Below, piece after piece: positions 1 through 8,286 of a stretch of DNA of 64,000 nucleotides (positions within the stretch are counted from its first letter, which is position 1; each line of letters starts with the position of its first letter). Both the position numbers and the translations under genes were made by a program. The notes beneath the pieces were generated by a model. That model saw only the letters and a program-made list of their open reading frames with translations. It had not been told where the DNA came from and did not search any database. The stretch lies in assembly GCF_032490495.1 (NCBI RefSeq), contig NZ_JAVYJB010000013.1, positions 1 to 64,000 on the forward strand. Reading direction: 5' to 3'. The stretch comes from Pilosibacter fragilis. Its GTDB lineage: Bacteria; Bacillota; Clostridia; Lachnospirales; Lachnospiraceae.

Positions 1-116
1 TCATGTTCGTCCACACAGTTATAATGGTTATCGAACCCCATATGAAGCAAGGACGGCAGCATAAATTGATAAGCACTATTTTTTAGCCACAAGTGTTACA
101 AAAAAGCTTGACCACA
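1..116 (+). mobile_element. Right end of an IS3-family-like insertion sequence (partial)
   Basis: Reading from base 2, the frame gives HVRPHSYNGYRTPYEARTAA and stops at 62-64. The RPHSYNGYRTPYE motif is the usual C-terminus of IS3/IS150-type DDE (rve) transposases. The next ~50 bases are non-coding and end in ...CTTGACCACA near 116, which fits the TG...CA ends of IS3-family elements. Coding homology to the neighbouring wall-binding protein resumes immediately afterwards. The left end and most of the transposase lie outside the window, so the exact IS cannot be named. The element boundary is inferred, not proven. Confidence 0.65.
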
Positions 117-847
117 ACAACGACAAAAAGTGGTTCTGGTTCGATAAAGAAGGTAAACTCTTCAGAGCTAATACTGGTAAGAACACAGCAGCTGCTACAG
201 CATCTAACGCTTGGAAGTACAAACTTGACGAAGGTACACTTGTAAAAGACGCTAATGAAGCTGAAACAATTATCGGTAAAAAGAAAGTTAACTCCAAAGA
301 TTACTGGTTCACAGGTGATGGCGTGATGCTTTCCAAGTTCTACCTTATCAACGATGCTATGTACTACTTCGGTGGCTCTGATGATGGTTCCATGAAGACT
401 GGTTCCCAGTCCATCAAGGATAACACAGGCGACACATACAAGTTCTACTTCTACACAAAGGATCAGTCCAGCGAGTTCAAGACTCCGGACGGAAAACACA
501 ACCTTGCTAAAGGTGCTGGTGTAGTTGGTAACCAGAGCAACAAGCTTTACTGGTATGGTATGCAGATTCAGGCTGATGATTATAAGTATCAGGTAGCTAA
601 CATTGCTGTAGGACCGGAAAATAACCAGACAGTTTACAGCTTTATTGTAAACTCTAATGGTACTATTCAGCATTCCGCAAGCACTGAGTACAAAGAGGAT
701 GGCGATATCCTTGTTAAGACTGGTGTAAAGGGAGATACTAAGTATCAGACAAAAGCTCAGTTCAAGTATGCTATCGATAACACAGATTCTGTTGATAGGC
801 GTGTTAGTGATGTAGATCTTGGCAAGTTCTTTGTTCCGGCAGAGTAA
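117..847 (+). pseudogene. 5'-truncated copy of the choline-binding-repeat protein family
   Basis: The reading frame is open from 65 to the TAA at 847. From about base 119 it matches the C-terminal half of the three full copies in this window: DKKWFWFDKEGKLFRA, then DYWF..DGVMLSKFYLIND, YYFGGSDDGSMKTGSQ and a conserved tail. The signal peptide and N-terminal repeats are missing and are replaced by the IS end at ~116. An internal ATG at 323 could only give a fragment without a secretion signal. It is therefore called a pseudogene created by IS insertion or recombination. The 3' end keeps the family palindrome (860-880) and a hairpin (886-911). Confidence 0.7.
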
Positions 848-859
848 TTTAATATTCGA

Positions 860-880
860 AATTAGAAATTCTAATTGCAA
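860..880 (+). repeat. 3' palindromic element of the choline-binding gene family, copy 1
   Basis: AATTAGAAATTCTAATTGCAA, 13 bases after the stop codon of the truncated copy. The same element follows all four family members in gene orientation (also 1030-1050, 9665-9685, 9834-9854). It can fold into a 7-bp stem. Its TTGCA side is nearly the reverse complement of TGCAATTAGGAATTTC in the leader of each full copy. Confidence 0.8.
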
Positions 881-885
881 ACAGG

Positions 886-911
886 ATGGGCGGGAAATAT
901 TTCCCGCCCAT
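886..911 (+). terminator. GC-rich hairpin after the truncated copy
   Basis: Perfect inverted repeat ATGGGCGGGAAA / TTTCCCGCCCAT with a minimal loop, followed only by a weak T-run. It probably ends transcription from the left. Confidence 0.6.
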
Positions 912-995
912 TTACTGTATGTGAAATGTTATATGACAAAAGCCGCTGTCTGTAAGTGATGAAAATACATAGGCTATAAGATGCTTCTGTGACGA

Positions 996-1026
996 AAAGC
1001 CGGGCAAGGTTTCCTTGCCCGGCTTT
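996..1026 (-). terminator. Intrinsic terminator of the minus-strand choline-binding gene A
   Basis: 14-bp perfect stem AAAGCCGGGCAAGG / CCTTGCCCGGCTTT. On the minus strand it is followed by a short T-run, downstream of the gene that ends at 1060. Confidence 0.8.
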
Positions 1027-1029
1027 GTG

Positions 1030-1050
1030 TGCAATTAGAATTTCTAATTT
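1030..1050 (-). repeat. 3' palindromic element, copy 2 (inverted relative to copy 1)
   Basis: Reverse complement of the element at 860-880. It lies just 3' of gene A, so the two copies face each other across the ~180-bp space between two convergent family members. Confidence 0.8.
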
Positions 1051-1059
1051 AAACCTTAA

Positions 1060-2640
1060 TTACTTAAGAGTAAAGGTTGTTGTTGCTGGTGCGTTGTAAA
1101 ACTCGTTAAGATCTACATCGGATACCTTGCTTGTAACACCCTTTGTGAAGCCATACTTGTACTGACCATCTTCCTCGTATGCTGCTGCACCCTTTGCTTC
1201 TACAGTGATAAGAGTATCGCCATCCTCCTTATAGGAAGTATCGAAGGAGTGTTGGATAGAACCGTTGGAGTTGATAATGAAATCATGATTCTCAACAGTT
1301 GCTACCTGATACTTGTAGTCATCAGCTGTAAGTAAAAGACCGTAGTAGTAAAGCTTGTTGCTCTGGTTACCTGTTACACCAGCACCCTTTTTAAGTTTCT
1401 GGACATCCGGAGTCTGGTATTTTGTGGAATCCTGATCCTTTGTGTAGAAGTAGAACTTATATGTGTCACCTGTGTTATCCTTGATGGACTGGGAACCGGT
1501 CTTCATGGAACCATCATCGGCTCCACCGAAGCAGTACATAGCGCCATTGATCTGGTAGAACTTGGAAAGTATTACACCATCGTTTCTGAACCAGTAATCT
1601 TTGGAGTTAACTTTCTTTTTTCCGATAAGAGTTGCGCCCCTGTTGTCATCCTGTACAAGAACACCTTCGTCGAGTTTATACTTGATTGCGTTGGAAGCTG
1701 TCTCAGCTGCTGTATTGTAACCAGCTCTAAAGAGTTTACCTTCTTTATCGAACCAGAACCACTCTTTATCATCTTCCTCTTCGTTTGTATCGTACGGAAG
1801 CCATGTCTTTAACCATTTATTCTTCTTAGCGTGTCCGCCATCCTCGTCACCACAGTAGTAAACATCGGACTCAGCAACGCTCATCTTCTCTTCCTCATCT
1901 TCTTTATCAAGCTGGAAGAACTTGGTGTTGGAATCTGTAGCAGCTGCTACCCAACCAGACTGCATCTGACCTTCTCCGTTGAAGAGGTAGATCTGACCGT
2001 TGATGTTGGACTGCTTGCCTGTTGCCGGCTTACCGGTAGCTTTCTTTAAGTAGTACCAGTACTCGTCTGCATCTACATCGTCATCGCCTGTGCCCGGCTT
2101 AGTATCTTTAACCCAACGAGCACCTGTCTCGTCGCAGTAGAATGTGTGGTCTTTCTCATAACCGTTAGCTTCGTTAACTGCGGATGTACCTTCACCAGTT
2201 GTTACCCAACCTGTAAGCATGATTCCGTCTGTATCGAAGTAGTAGGATTTTCCCTTGTAAGTGATCTTCTCGTTCTCAGCTCTCTTACCGTTGGACTTGG
2301 AGTAGTACCACTCCTCATCAGCGCTCTCGTCATCGTACGGAGTTGTTAATCTCCAGTCGTTTGTGATCTTAGCACCGCTGCTGTTTACGAAGTAGTAGCT
2401 TCCATCATATTCAACCCATGCAGAACGAACAAGCTGTCCGTCATCTCCTACATAGTACTCTTTACCATTGCTGGAGCAGAATACGTTTGTATATGCGTCA
2501 CCGTTTTTGTCGTAGCAATACCACTCGCCATCAACCATCATCCAGGTTCCCTTGGAAGCTGCGAAAGATGTCATGGAAGCGCCTAATGCTAACAGAGCTG
2601 CTGTGGATACTACTGCAGCAATTTTAGTCTGCTTTCTCAT
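1060..2640 (-). CDS. Secreted choline/cell-wall-binding repeat protein, copy A
   Basis: This is a 526-residue exported protein. The start is the ATG at 2640, preceded by AAGGAGA. Longer frames would run into the conserved leader. Residues 1-28 form a signal peptide (MRKQTKIAAVV..., hydrophobic core, cleavage after SFA/A). The rest is a chain of aromatic repeats of the type W-x-x-x-D-G-x-W-Y-x-F/Y-x-x-x-G, as in choline-binding or glucan-binding (CW_binding) modules, with acidic spacers rich in D and E. No catalytic domain is visible. It is very similar to copies B and C; compared with B it has extra modules (around KRAENEKITYKGKSYYF and YEKDHTFYCDETGA). A role as a surface protein held by phosphocholine is inferred from the LicC/LicA-like gene nearby. 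Confidence 0.8.
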   Translation of the reverse strand: MRKQTKIAAVVSTAALLALGASMTSFAASKGTWMMVDGEWYCYDKNGDAYTNVFCSSNGKEYYVGDDGQLVRSAWVEYDGSYYFVNSSGAKITNDWRLTTPYDDESADEEWYYSKSNGKRAENEKITYKGKSYYFDTDGIMLTGWVTTGEGTSAVNEANGYEKDHTFYCDETGARWVKDTKPGTGDDDVDADEYWYYLKKATGKPATGKQSNINGQIYLFNGEGQMQSGWVAAATDSNTKFFQLDKEDEEEKMSVAESDVYYCGDEDGGHAKKNKWLKTWLPYDTNEEEDDKEWFWFDKEGKLFRAGYNTAAETASNAIKYKLDEGVLVQDDNRGATLIGKKKVNSKDYWFRNDGVILSKFYQINGAMYCFGGADDGSMKTGSQSIKDNTGDTYKFYFYTKDQDSTKYQTPDVQKLKKGAGVTGNQSNKLYYYGLLLTADDYKYQVATVENHDFIINSNGSIQHSFDTSYKEDGDTLITVEAKGAAAYEEDGQYKYGFTKGVTSKVSDVDLNEFYNAPATTTFTLK

Positions 2641-2727
2641 AATTAATGCATTCTCCTTTTTTGAAACGCATTTTGACATTCCTAATTGCATTACGAAGCC
2701 ATTATACTTCCGATAAGTAAAATTATC
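2641..2727 (-). promoter_or_regulatory. Conserved promoter-leader of choline-binding gene A
   Basis: This block is nearly identical to those at 8194-8286 and 11459-11551. On the minus strand it reads GATAATTTTACTTATCGGA, then a TATAAT -10 (plus 2701-2706), GGCTTCGTAATGCAATTAGGAAT and the RBS. The position 17 bp upstream of the -10 reads ACGATA, a poor -35. The match to the other copies continues to about 2731. Confidence 0.7.
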
Positions 2728-2785
2728 GTGGTTCGCATTCCTTCAAACTTTATCGATCATAACCGATAAAACATGAATATTCCAT

Positions 2786-2814
2786 TTGAAAATCGTATAT
2801 ATATTTGATATACT
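2786..2814 (+). promoter_or_regulatory. Sigma-A-type promoter of the DUF4143 ATPase gene
   Basis: TTGAAA (2786-2791), 17-bp spacer, TATACT (2809-2814). The expected start near 2821 leaves a short leader before the TTG start codon at 2862. Confidence 0.65.
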
Positions 2815-2861
2815 GAACCTATAATTTGAGAATAATTGTTGTAGAAATGGAGGCTGATTTT

Positions 2862-4076
2862 TTGATAAAACGTGAATTATATATGAGCAGGATCCGTCCA
2901 TTTATTGGAACTGATCTTGTTAAGGTCATGACTGGTATTCGACGCTGCGGAAAATCTGTTATGTTAGACCTGATAAAGGAAGAGTTAAAAGAGTCCGGTG
3001 TTCCAGAGACACAATTTATTGCATTTAATTTTGAGGATATGCGGAACGCAAATCTCTGTACGGCACAGGCTCTTCATTGCGAGGTAGTTAATCGTGCGTC
3101 GGAGATATCTGGAAAAGTCTACCTGTTTTTTGATGAGATTCAGGAAGTGACGGACTGGGAGAAATGTATTAACTCCTTACGAGTCGAAATGGATTGCGAT
3201 ATCTATATCACAGGTTCAAATGCCCGCCTGCTCTCCGGTGAGCTTGCGACCGTCTTGGGTGGTCGATATGTAGAATTTACGATTTATCCGTTCTCATATG
3301 CAGAATTTATGGAACTCTATAAAGACATTTTTCCGGATGTTACGGATTCAGTGGTGTTTCAAAGATATCTAACGTTGGGAGGAATGCCGTATCTGGCTAA
3401 TCTTCATTTTGTTGAAGAGCCAAGCAGGCAGTATCTTACAGACGTCTATAACTCCGTTGTTTTAAATGATGTGGTGAAACGAAATAAAATACGCGATATT
3501 GATCTGCTCACCAGAATTGTCACTTATGTGATCGGAAATATAGGAACAACTTTTGCCGCTACATCTATTACTAAGTTCTTGAAAAATGAGCGGCGCACAG
3601 TAGCCACTGATACGGTATTAAATTATATTCAGTATTGTGTCAGCGCATATTTATTCTACCAGGTAAAGCGGCAGGATATTCAAGGAAAGCAGGTATTGTC
3701 AACCAACGAAAAATATTACATGGCTGACCACGGATTACGTGAAGCGGTTTTCGGCGGCAACATGCGGGATATCAATCTGGTACTCGAAAATATTGTGTAT
3801 ATGGAATTACTTCGCCGTGGGTATGCAATAACTGTGGGAAAAATCGGCGCAAAAGAAATTGATTTTATCTGTCAGAAGCAGGAACAGAAAATCTATGTAC
3901 AGGTTACCTATCTTCTTGCATCCGAAGAAACGATTCAACGTGAGTTTGGTATATATGAATCCGTCCGGGATAACTTTCCTAAGTACGTTGTCTCAATGGA
4001 CGAGTTCGATTTTAGCAGGAATGGGATTAAGCACAAAAATATTAGAGAATTCCTGTTAATGAAGGAGTGGAATTAA
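2862..4076 (+). CDS. AAA+ ATPase with DUF4143 domain
   Basis: 404 residues. I chose the TTG at 2862 because GGAGG lies 8 bases upstream; an earlier TTG at 2826 has no RBS. The protein begins MIKRELYMSRIRPFIG, typical of the family. Walker A GIRRCGKS is at residues 25-32, Walker B VYLFFDEIQE near 90-98, and a sensor region (ITGSNARLLSGE) near 125. The C-terminal DUF4143 half ends in a nuclease-like segment (EIDFICQ...YVQVTY). The usual E-x-K of PD-(D/E)XK enzymes reads VQV here, so nuclease activity is doubtful. The family is widespread in anaerobes and its cellular role is unknown. It lies in a block with two related ATPases and repeated surface genes, suggesting an accessory locus. Confidence 0.85.
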   Translation: MIKRELYMSRIRPFIGTDLVKVMTGIRRCGKSVMLDLIKEELKESGVPETQFIAFNFEDMRNANLCTAQALHCEVVNRASEISGKVYLFFDEIQEVTDWEKCINSLRVEMDCDIYITGSNARLLSGELATVLGGRYVEFTIYPFSYAEFMELYKDIFPDVTDSVVFQRYLTLGGMPYLANLHFVEEPSRQYLTDVYNSVVLNDVVKRNKIRDIDLLTRIVTYVIGNIGTTFAATSITKFLKNERRTVATDTVLNYIQYCVSAYLFYQVKRQDIQGKQVLSTNEKYYMADHGLREAVFGGNMRDINLVLENIVYMELLRRGYAITVGKIGAKEIDFICQKQEQKIYVQVTYLLASEETIQREFGIYESVRDNFPKYVVSMDEFDFSRNGIKHKNIREFLLMKEWN

Positions 4077-4106
4077 CCTGGGGATACCATTTATAAGGGG
4101 GCATAT

Positions 4107-4225
4107 ATGTCAAAAATAAATGTTCCAGTTAGTATTTCGGATTTCATTGGCAACTCTCATTACCCGGCCGCGGCGCTTTGGGAAAAACTTGGGAATGAGT
4201 ATGCTTGAGAGTTTTATATCAGAAT
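4107..4225 (+). pseudogene. Remnant of a PD-(D/E)XK-type AAA-ATPase gene
   Basis: ATG at 4107 after AAGGGGG starts MSKINVPVSISDFIG, matching the N-terminus of the ATPase at 6405-8090 (MSNMNIPVGISDFRR). After a deletion and +1 shift, bases from 4165 encode RPRRFGKNLGMSMLESF, the Walker A region of the same family. No further homology is clear. From ~4226 to 4500 I see stop-rich sequence with a 62-codon frame (4275-4463) that I do not recognise. The stretch 4077-4615 is therefore decayed DNA plus the promoter of the next gene. Confidence 0.65.
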
Positions 4226-4527
4226 AAAACATTTTCGATTATCGTGATCCATATAAATCATATGAACATTAGCAGTGATAAAATACCTGGTTGTTGATCA
4301 AAGTACAGGATCGCTATATTATCTATACAAAAGATTTAAAATTCGAAGACCAGATCCTGTACCTTCCGGTTTATATGACCATGATGCTCTAACGATCAGA
4401 CTTCTGAATCTACGTGAATATTGCGATGCGTTTTCCACCATGAGTCCTGTGTCAGCAGCGTGATATTTACCTTTAACATTTTTGTTTATCGCAGACCCGA
4501 AAGCGATGTATCCGGGGCTGGTATTTC

Positions 4528-4556
4528 TTGCATCTTTTGTGGGTGGACTATATAAT
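4528..4556 (+). promoter_or_regulatory. Promoter of the second AAA-ATPase gene
   Basis: TTGCAT (4528-4533), 17-bp spacer, TATAAT (4551-4556), within a block (about 4522-4563) that recurs in inverted orientation upstream of the ATPase gene ending at 8090 (8117-8160). The shared block suggests a common origin and possibly common control. Confidence 0.75.
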
Positions 4557-4615
4557 ATTCTTAAGAATTGTTTCTAAAATGCGATATGAGTAATAGGCAG
4601 AAAGAGGTGGGTTGT

Positions 4616-6199
4616 ATGGGAAGATTTGTAAATCCAGACAACAGTGCGTTTCAGGTTATCCTGAATTCAGATATATATGTAGATAAAACTGAACTACTTG
4701 CGTATACCAACAAGGCGCTGAATACGGACCGCGCAATGATCTGCAACAGCAGACCGCGACGCTTCGGAAAATCGATTACTGCCAATATGCTCACTGCGTA
4801 TTACAGTAGAGGCTGCGATTCAGATGCTATGTTTGCCGATTTAGCCATCAGCAAGACTGAGAGTTATAAAAAGCATCTGAATAAGTACGATGTGATTCAT
4901 CTTGATATTCAGTGGTGTAGTATGGACGCAGGTTCTACAAAGCAGACCGTGACTTATATAAATACCAATGTTATCAGGGAATTAAAAGAAATGTATCCCG
5001 ATTATATTCCTGATTCTGTAACAACTGTTTATGGTGCGTTATCTTATATTAACAGCTGTTCAGGGAAGAAATTTATTGTTATCATTGATGAATGGGACGT
5101 CCTGATTCGAGATGAATCTTCTGATCTCGTGGTCCAGGAAGAATATATCAATTTCCTTCGTGGGATGTTCAAAGGAAATGAGCCAACTAAATTCTTGCAT
5201 TTAGCATTTTTGACCGGAATTCTTCCGATCAAGAAAGTAAAGACGCAGTCGGCATTAAATAATTTCGATGAATTTACAATGCTGGATGCAAAAGTATTCG
5301 CTCCATATATCGGGTTCACTGAAAATGAAGTGAGGAAACTTTGTGTAGAATATAACAAAGATTTTTCTGAAGTAAAACGCTGGTATGATGGCTATCTTCT
5401 GTCTGGGACGCAAATCTACAATCCTAAGGCTGTTGTCAGCGTGATGACATGGGGAGATTTTCAGAGTTATTGGTCAAAAACCGGCACTTATGAATCGATT
5501 GTACCGCTTATCAATATGAACTTTGATGGTTTGAAAACAGCTATGATCGACATGGTTGCAGGCAGCCCAGTAAAGGTGAAGACCGCAACGTACCAGAACG
5601 ATATGGTGACGTTTAAAAATAAAGATGATATATTGACGTTGCTGATTCACTTGGGGTATGTGGCTTATGATTCGGTGAACAGAACGGCATTTGTGCCGAA
5701 TGAGGAAATCCGGCAGGAACTGATCGACGCTGTTGAAGACCGCCAATGGAATGAGTTTACAGAGCTGCAATTAAAGTCTGAGGAGCTTCTCCGAGCAACC
5801 TGGGATGCTGATTGTGAAACGGTTGCTCAAATGATCGAGTATTTTCATTCCGAATATACATCCGCGATAACCTACAATAATGAGAATTCTTTGAGCAGTG
5901 TGCTGAGCATCGCATATTTAGGTGCATTACAGTATTACTTTAAGCCAATTCGCGAAATGCCGACTGGCCGGGGATTTGCGGATTTGGTGTTTATTCCAAA
6001 GAAAGAATTTCCGGATGTACCAGCAATGATTCTCGAACTGAAGTGGAACCAAGCAGCCGAGACAGCCTTGAGACAGATTAAAGAAAAGAAGTATGACTCT
6101 ATATTAGATTCTTATCATGGAAATGTTCTTCTTGTTAGAATTAACTACGATAAGAAGAGTAAATCTCATGATTGCATAATCGAACAACTGGTAAAATAG
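4616..6199 (+). CDS. AAA-ATPase-like protein with C-terminal PD-(D/E)XK nuclease-like domain
   Basis: 527 residues. Start ATG 4616 follows AAAGAGGTGGG. The N-terminal AAA-ATPase-like domain (PF09820 type) has Walker A RPRRFGKS at residues 46-53 and Walker B FIVIIDEWD near 155. The C-terminus carries a DUF1703-type nuclease fold with D (GFADLVFI) and E-x-K (ILELKWN), near residues 455-485. Such proteins are abundant in Lachnospiraceae and Bacteroidetes, often in several copies per genome; no function is established. It is paralogous to the 6405-8090 gene and shares its promoter block. A defence or mobile-element role is possible but not shown by the sequence. Confidence 0.85.
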   Translation: MGRFVNPDNSAFQVILNSDIYVDKTELLAYTNKALNTDRAMICNSRPRRFGKSITANMLTAYYSRGCDSDAMFADLAISKTESYKKHLNKYDVIHLDIQWCSMDAGSTKQTVTYINTNVIRELKEMYPDYIPDSVTTVYGALSYINSCSGKKFIVIIDEWDVLIRDESSDLVVQEEYINFLRGMFKGNEPTKFLHLAFLTGILPIKKVKTQSALNNFDEFTMLDAKVFAPYIGFTENEVRKLCVEYNKDFSEVKRWYDGYLLSGTQIYNPKAVVSVMTWGDFQSYWSKTGTYESIVPLINMNFDGLKTAMIDMVAGSPVKVKTATYQNDMVTFKNKDDILTLLIHLGYVAYDSVNRTAFVPNEEIRQELIDAVEDRQWNEFTELQLKSEELLRATWDADCETVAQMIEYFHSEYTSAITYNNENSLSSVLSIAYLGALQYYFKPIREMPTGRGFADLVFIPKKEFPDVPAMILELKWNQAAETALRQIKEKKYDSILDSYHGNVLLVRINYDKKSKSHDCIIEQLVK

Positions 6200-6207
6200 C
6201 CAAATTT

Positions 6208-6242
6208 AAATCGAGCCCACGGTATAGTAGAGGGCTCGATTT
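6208..6242 (+). terminator. Intrinsic terminator
   Basis: AAATCGAGCCC / GGGCTCGATTT stem (11 bp) followed by TTATTTTG, directly after the stop codon at 6199. Confidence 0.85.
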
Positions 6243-6404
6243 TATTTTGACTTTATACGTCTGTTTTAGTTCTAAGCTTTTTGTTTCCAAACCGTGAGAT
6301 CCGTTAATTCCAATCGGTGAGATTTTTACAATATAACCCGTGAAATTGTATGTGCTATCAAATGCGCTGTCGAGAACAAAATGAGGCTCTGCTTTTCATA
6401 AAAA

Positions 6405-8090
6405 TCATTTCTTCTTTACAACGCAGCGTTTTTTAAAGAAAGCGATTCCATAACAAAGAATCTCATCATAATCATCTGCATAATCATCTGCATATTCCTC
6501 TGCATACATCCGGTCATTGATCTGATTGAGTGCACGATCACATTCAGACAGCAGAAGTTCCTGGTTCCTGGAATACTTCGCTTCAAAGATTGCAACGCGG
6601 CTGTTGGCCTCATCATAAATAACAACATCGCTTCGCCCTTCGCCATGCTCTTTGTTTGAATCAACTGTATACCCGGCCCCTGCAAAGATTCCGGCCAGAA
6701 ATGCATGATAGAAATCTTCTCTGTAGCCGTGATAACTGATCGTTTTCCTAAGAAGTTTCGTCATCTCTTCTGTGACAGCATCAGCATCGCCCGTCCACAC
6801 AGCATTGAACAACCGGCTGCGGTTCCAGCCTTTGGCTGTATCGTCAAACCATTTCATGATCGTTGTTTCAAATATTTCACGGATCTCTTCATTCGGAATC
6901 ATAAGTGCGGACGTTCCCTCAGGAATATCTCCTGCAATAGCCTCATCGCGTACACTCGTTAAATATCCTGTCAAATAAAGGACACTCCAGAGATTGTCCT
7001 CCGAAGAATGCAGATAATCATACGTGAGCATATCATCCACGCGCTGAATAATGTAACCACCAGAAAGAAGGCTCTCCAGCTTTCTTGTAATATTGCCGCC
7101 CGCGAAATCAATAAATGAGCGGATAATCGCGTTATCACTGGTGTTTTTCCAATAGCTGGACGGTCTTGCGCTTGGATCAATTTTAAGATCCCGGATATAA
7201 TTCATAACATCCCATGGGCAATATACGTCGAAGTCACCGAAATGATATCCGTCATACCAGGATTTTATTAGTGTCTTGTTGCGCTCAAAATGAAAATCTG
7301 ACAGGATTTGGTCCACATCCGCCTGAGTAAATCCGAAGTATTCATTCAAATGCGTGGATTGAATTGTATCCGAAACCAGGTTGTTGGTACCGGTGAAAAT
7401 ACTTTCTTTTGCTATTTTCAGGCAGCCGGTAATTACCGCCAGACGCAAAGATGGATTGTCCTTCAGCACGGTGCTGAGCATAGGCCTCATGATTTCAAGC
7501 ATAGCATCATAATAACCATTTGAACTTGCCTTTGCGACCGGAACATCATATTCGTCTAACAGGATGATTACAGGTTTTTTATAATAGCTATACAGCATTT
7601 TCGTCAAAATAAGCAAAGCACCTTGAATATCCGTGAGTGAGGCCGTCTGCTGCTGTAAACGCTGGAAGATTTCCTTTTGAGCAGATGGAATGTCTGGATC
7701 ATCCAACAGGAACTTATAATTGTCATAAAGCTGCGCGATGACAAATCTTAAAAGATTAAACGCATTCTCGAATGACGTACCCCCTATATCCTTAAAAGAT
7801 AAAAAAATAGTTGGATACTGGTTCATCCAGTCTGCACACAGTGCCTGGTTCCCGGAAATTTCTAATCCTTTAAATAGCTGTCTGCTGTCCTGTGAAATAT
7901 CAAAAAAGTTTGCCAGCATGCTCATTCCCAAAGTCTTTCCAAAGCGCCGTGGCCGTGTGATCAAGGTAACCTGCGCAGGTGTATTTTCTAAAAGAGTAGA
8001 TATAAGTCCGCTTTTGTCAATGTAGTAATAATTCTCTTCTCTGATCCTTCTAAAATCTGAAATCCCGACGGGAATATTCATATTGGACAT
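6405..8090 (-). CDS. AAA-ATPase-like protein with C-terminal PD-(D/E)XK nuclease-like domain (second paralogue)
   Basis: 561 residues. Start ATG 8090 has GAGGAGG 6 bases upstream. Order of motifs: MSNMNIPVGISDF N-terminus, Walker A RPRRFGKT at 46-53, Walker B VIILLDEYD near 175, and a C-terminal nuclease-like motif with D in GRSDVVIYD and E-x-K in AIFEAKYS. The tail has a short repeated acidic segment (YADDYADDYDE). It is a diverged paralogue of the 4616-6199 gene and the parent type of the remnant at 4107. Function is unknown. The 205 bases before its 3' end hold only the terminator of the convergent gene. Confidence 0.85.
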   Translation of the reverse strand: MSNMNIPVGISDFRRIREENYYYIDKSGLISTLLENTPAQVTLITRPRRFGKTLGMSMLANFFDISQDSRQLFKGLEISGNQALCADWMNQYPTIFLSFKDIGGTSFENAFNLLRFVIAQLYDNYKFLLDDPDIPSAQKEIFQRLQQQTASLTDIQGALLILTKMLYSYYKKPVIILLDEYDVPVAKASSNGYYDAMLEIMRPMLSTVLKDNPSLRLAVITGCLKIAKESIFTGTNNLVSDTIQSTHLNEYFGFTQADVDQILSDFHFERNKTLIKSWYDGYHFGDFDVYCPWDVMNYIRDLKIDPSARPSSYWKNTSDNAIIRSFIDFAGGNITRKLESLLSGGYIIQRVDDMLTYDYLHSSEDNLWSVLYLTGYLTSVRDEAIAGDIPEGTSALMIPNEEIREIFETTIMKWFDDTAKGWNRSRLFNAVWTGDADAVTEEMTKLLRKTISYHGYREDFYHAFLAGIFAGAGYTVDSNKEHGEGRSDVVIYDEANSRVAIFEAKYSRNQELLLSECDRALNQINDRMYAEEYADDYADDYDEILCYGIAFFKKRCVVKKK

Positions 8091-8128
8091 TTACATCCTC
8101 CTCTCAGCAATCGCACGTATTTAAGAAT

Positions 8129-8157
8129 ATTATATAGTCTGCCCCCAAAAGATGCAA
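8129..8157 (-). promoter_or_regulatory. Promoter of the third AAA-ATPase gene
   Basis: Minus-strand TTGCAT (plus 8152-8157), 17 bp, TATAAT (plus 8129-8134). It is the inverted copy of the block at 4522-4563. Because it overlaps the start of a longer frame for the neighbouring plus-strand gene, it also argues against that longer start. Confidence 0.75.
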
Positions 8158-8193
8158 GAAATAACGGTCGAAATACCCCGTTTCCGAACCCAC

Positions 8194-8286
8194 GATAATT
8201 TTACTTATCGGACGTATAATGGCTTCGTAATGCAATTAGGAATTTCAAAAAGCATTTCAAAAAAACAAAAGGAGAGTGCATTAATT
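8194..8286 (+). promoter_or_regulatory. Conserved promoter-leader of choline-binding gene B
   Basis: GATAATTTTACTTATCGGAC, TATAAT -10 at 8215-8220, then GGCTTCGTAATGCAATTAGG and the RBS GGAGAG at 8271-8276. The -35 position (8192-8197) is ACGATA. Near-identical to the leaders of copies A and C. Confidence 0.7.

Noticed and set aside
4275..4463. 62-codon open frame between the ATPase genes
   Set aside because: No convincing RBS, no recognisable domain, and it sits in decayed sequence.
8152..8286. Longer start for choline-binding gene B, and the similar MQLGISKS extensions of A and C
   Set aside because: The extension lies within promoter and leader DNA, including the ATPase promoter at 8129-8157. 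A good RBS and a signal peptide place the start at 8287 (2640 and 11458 in the other copies).
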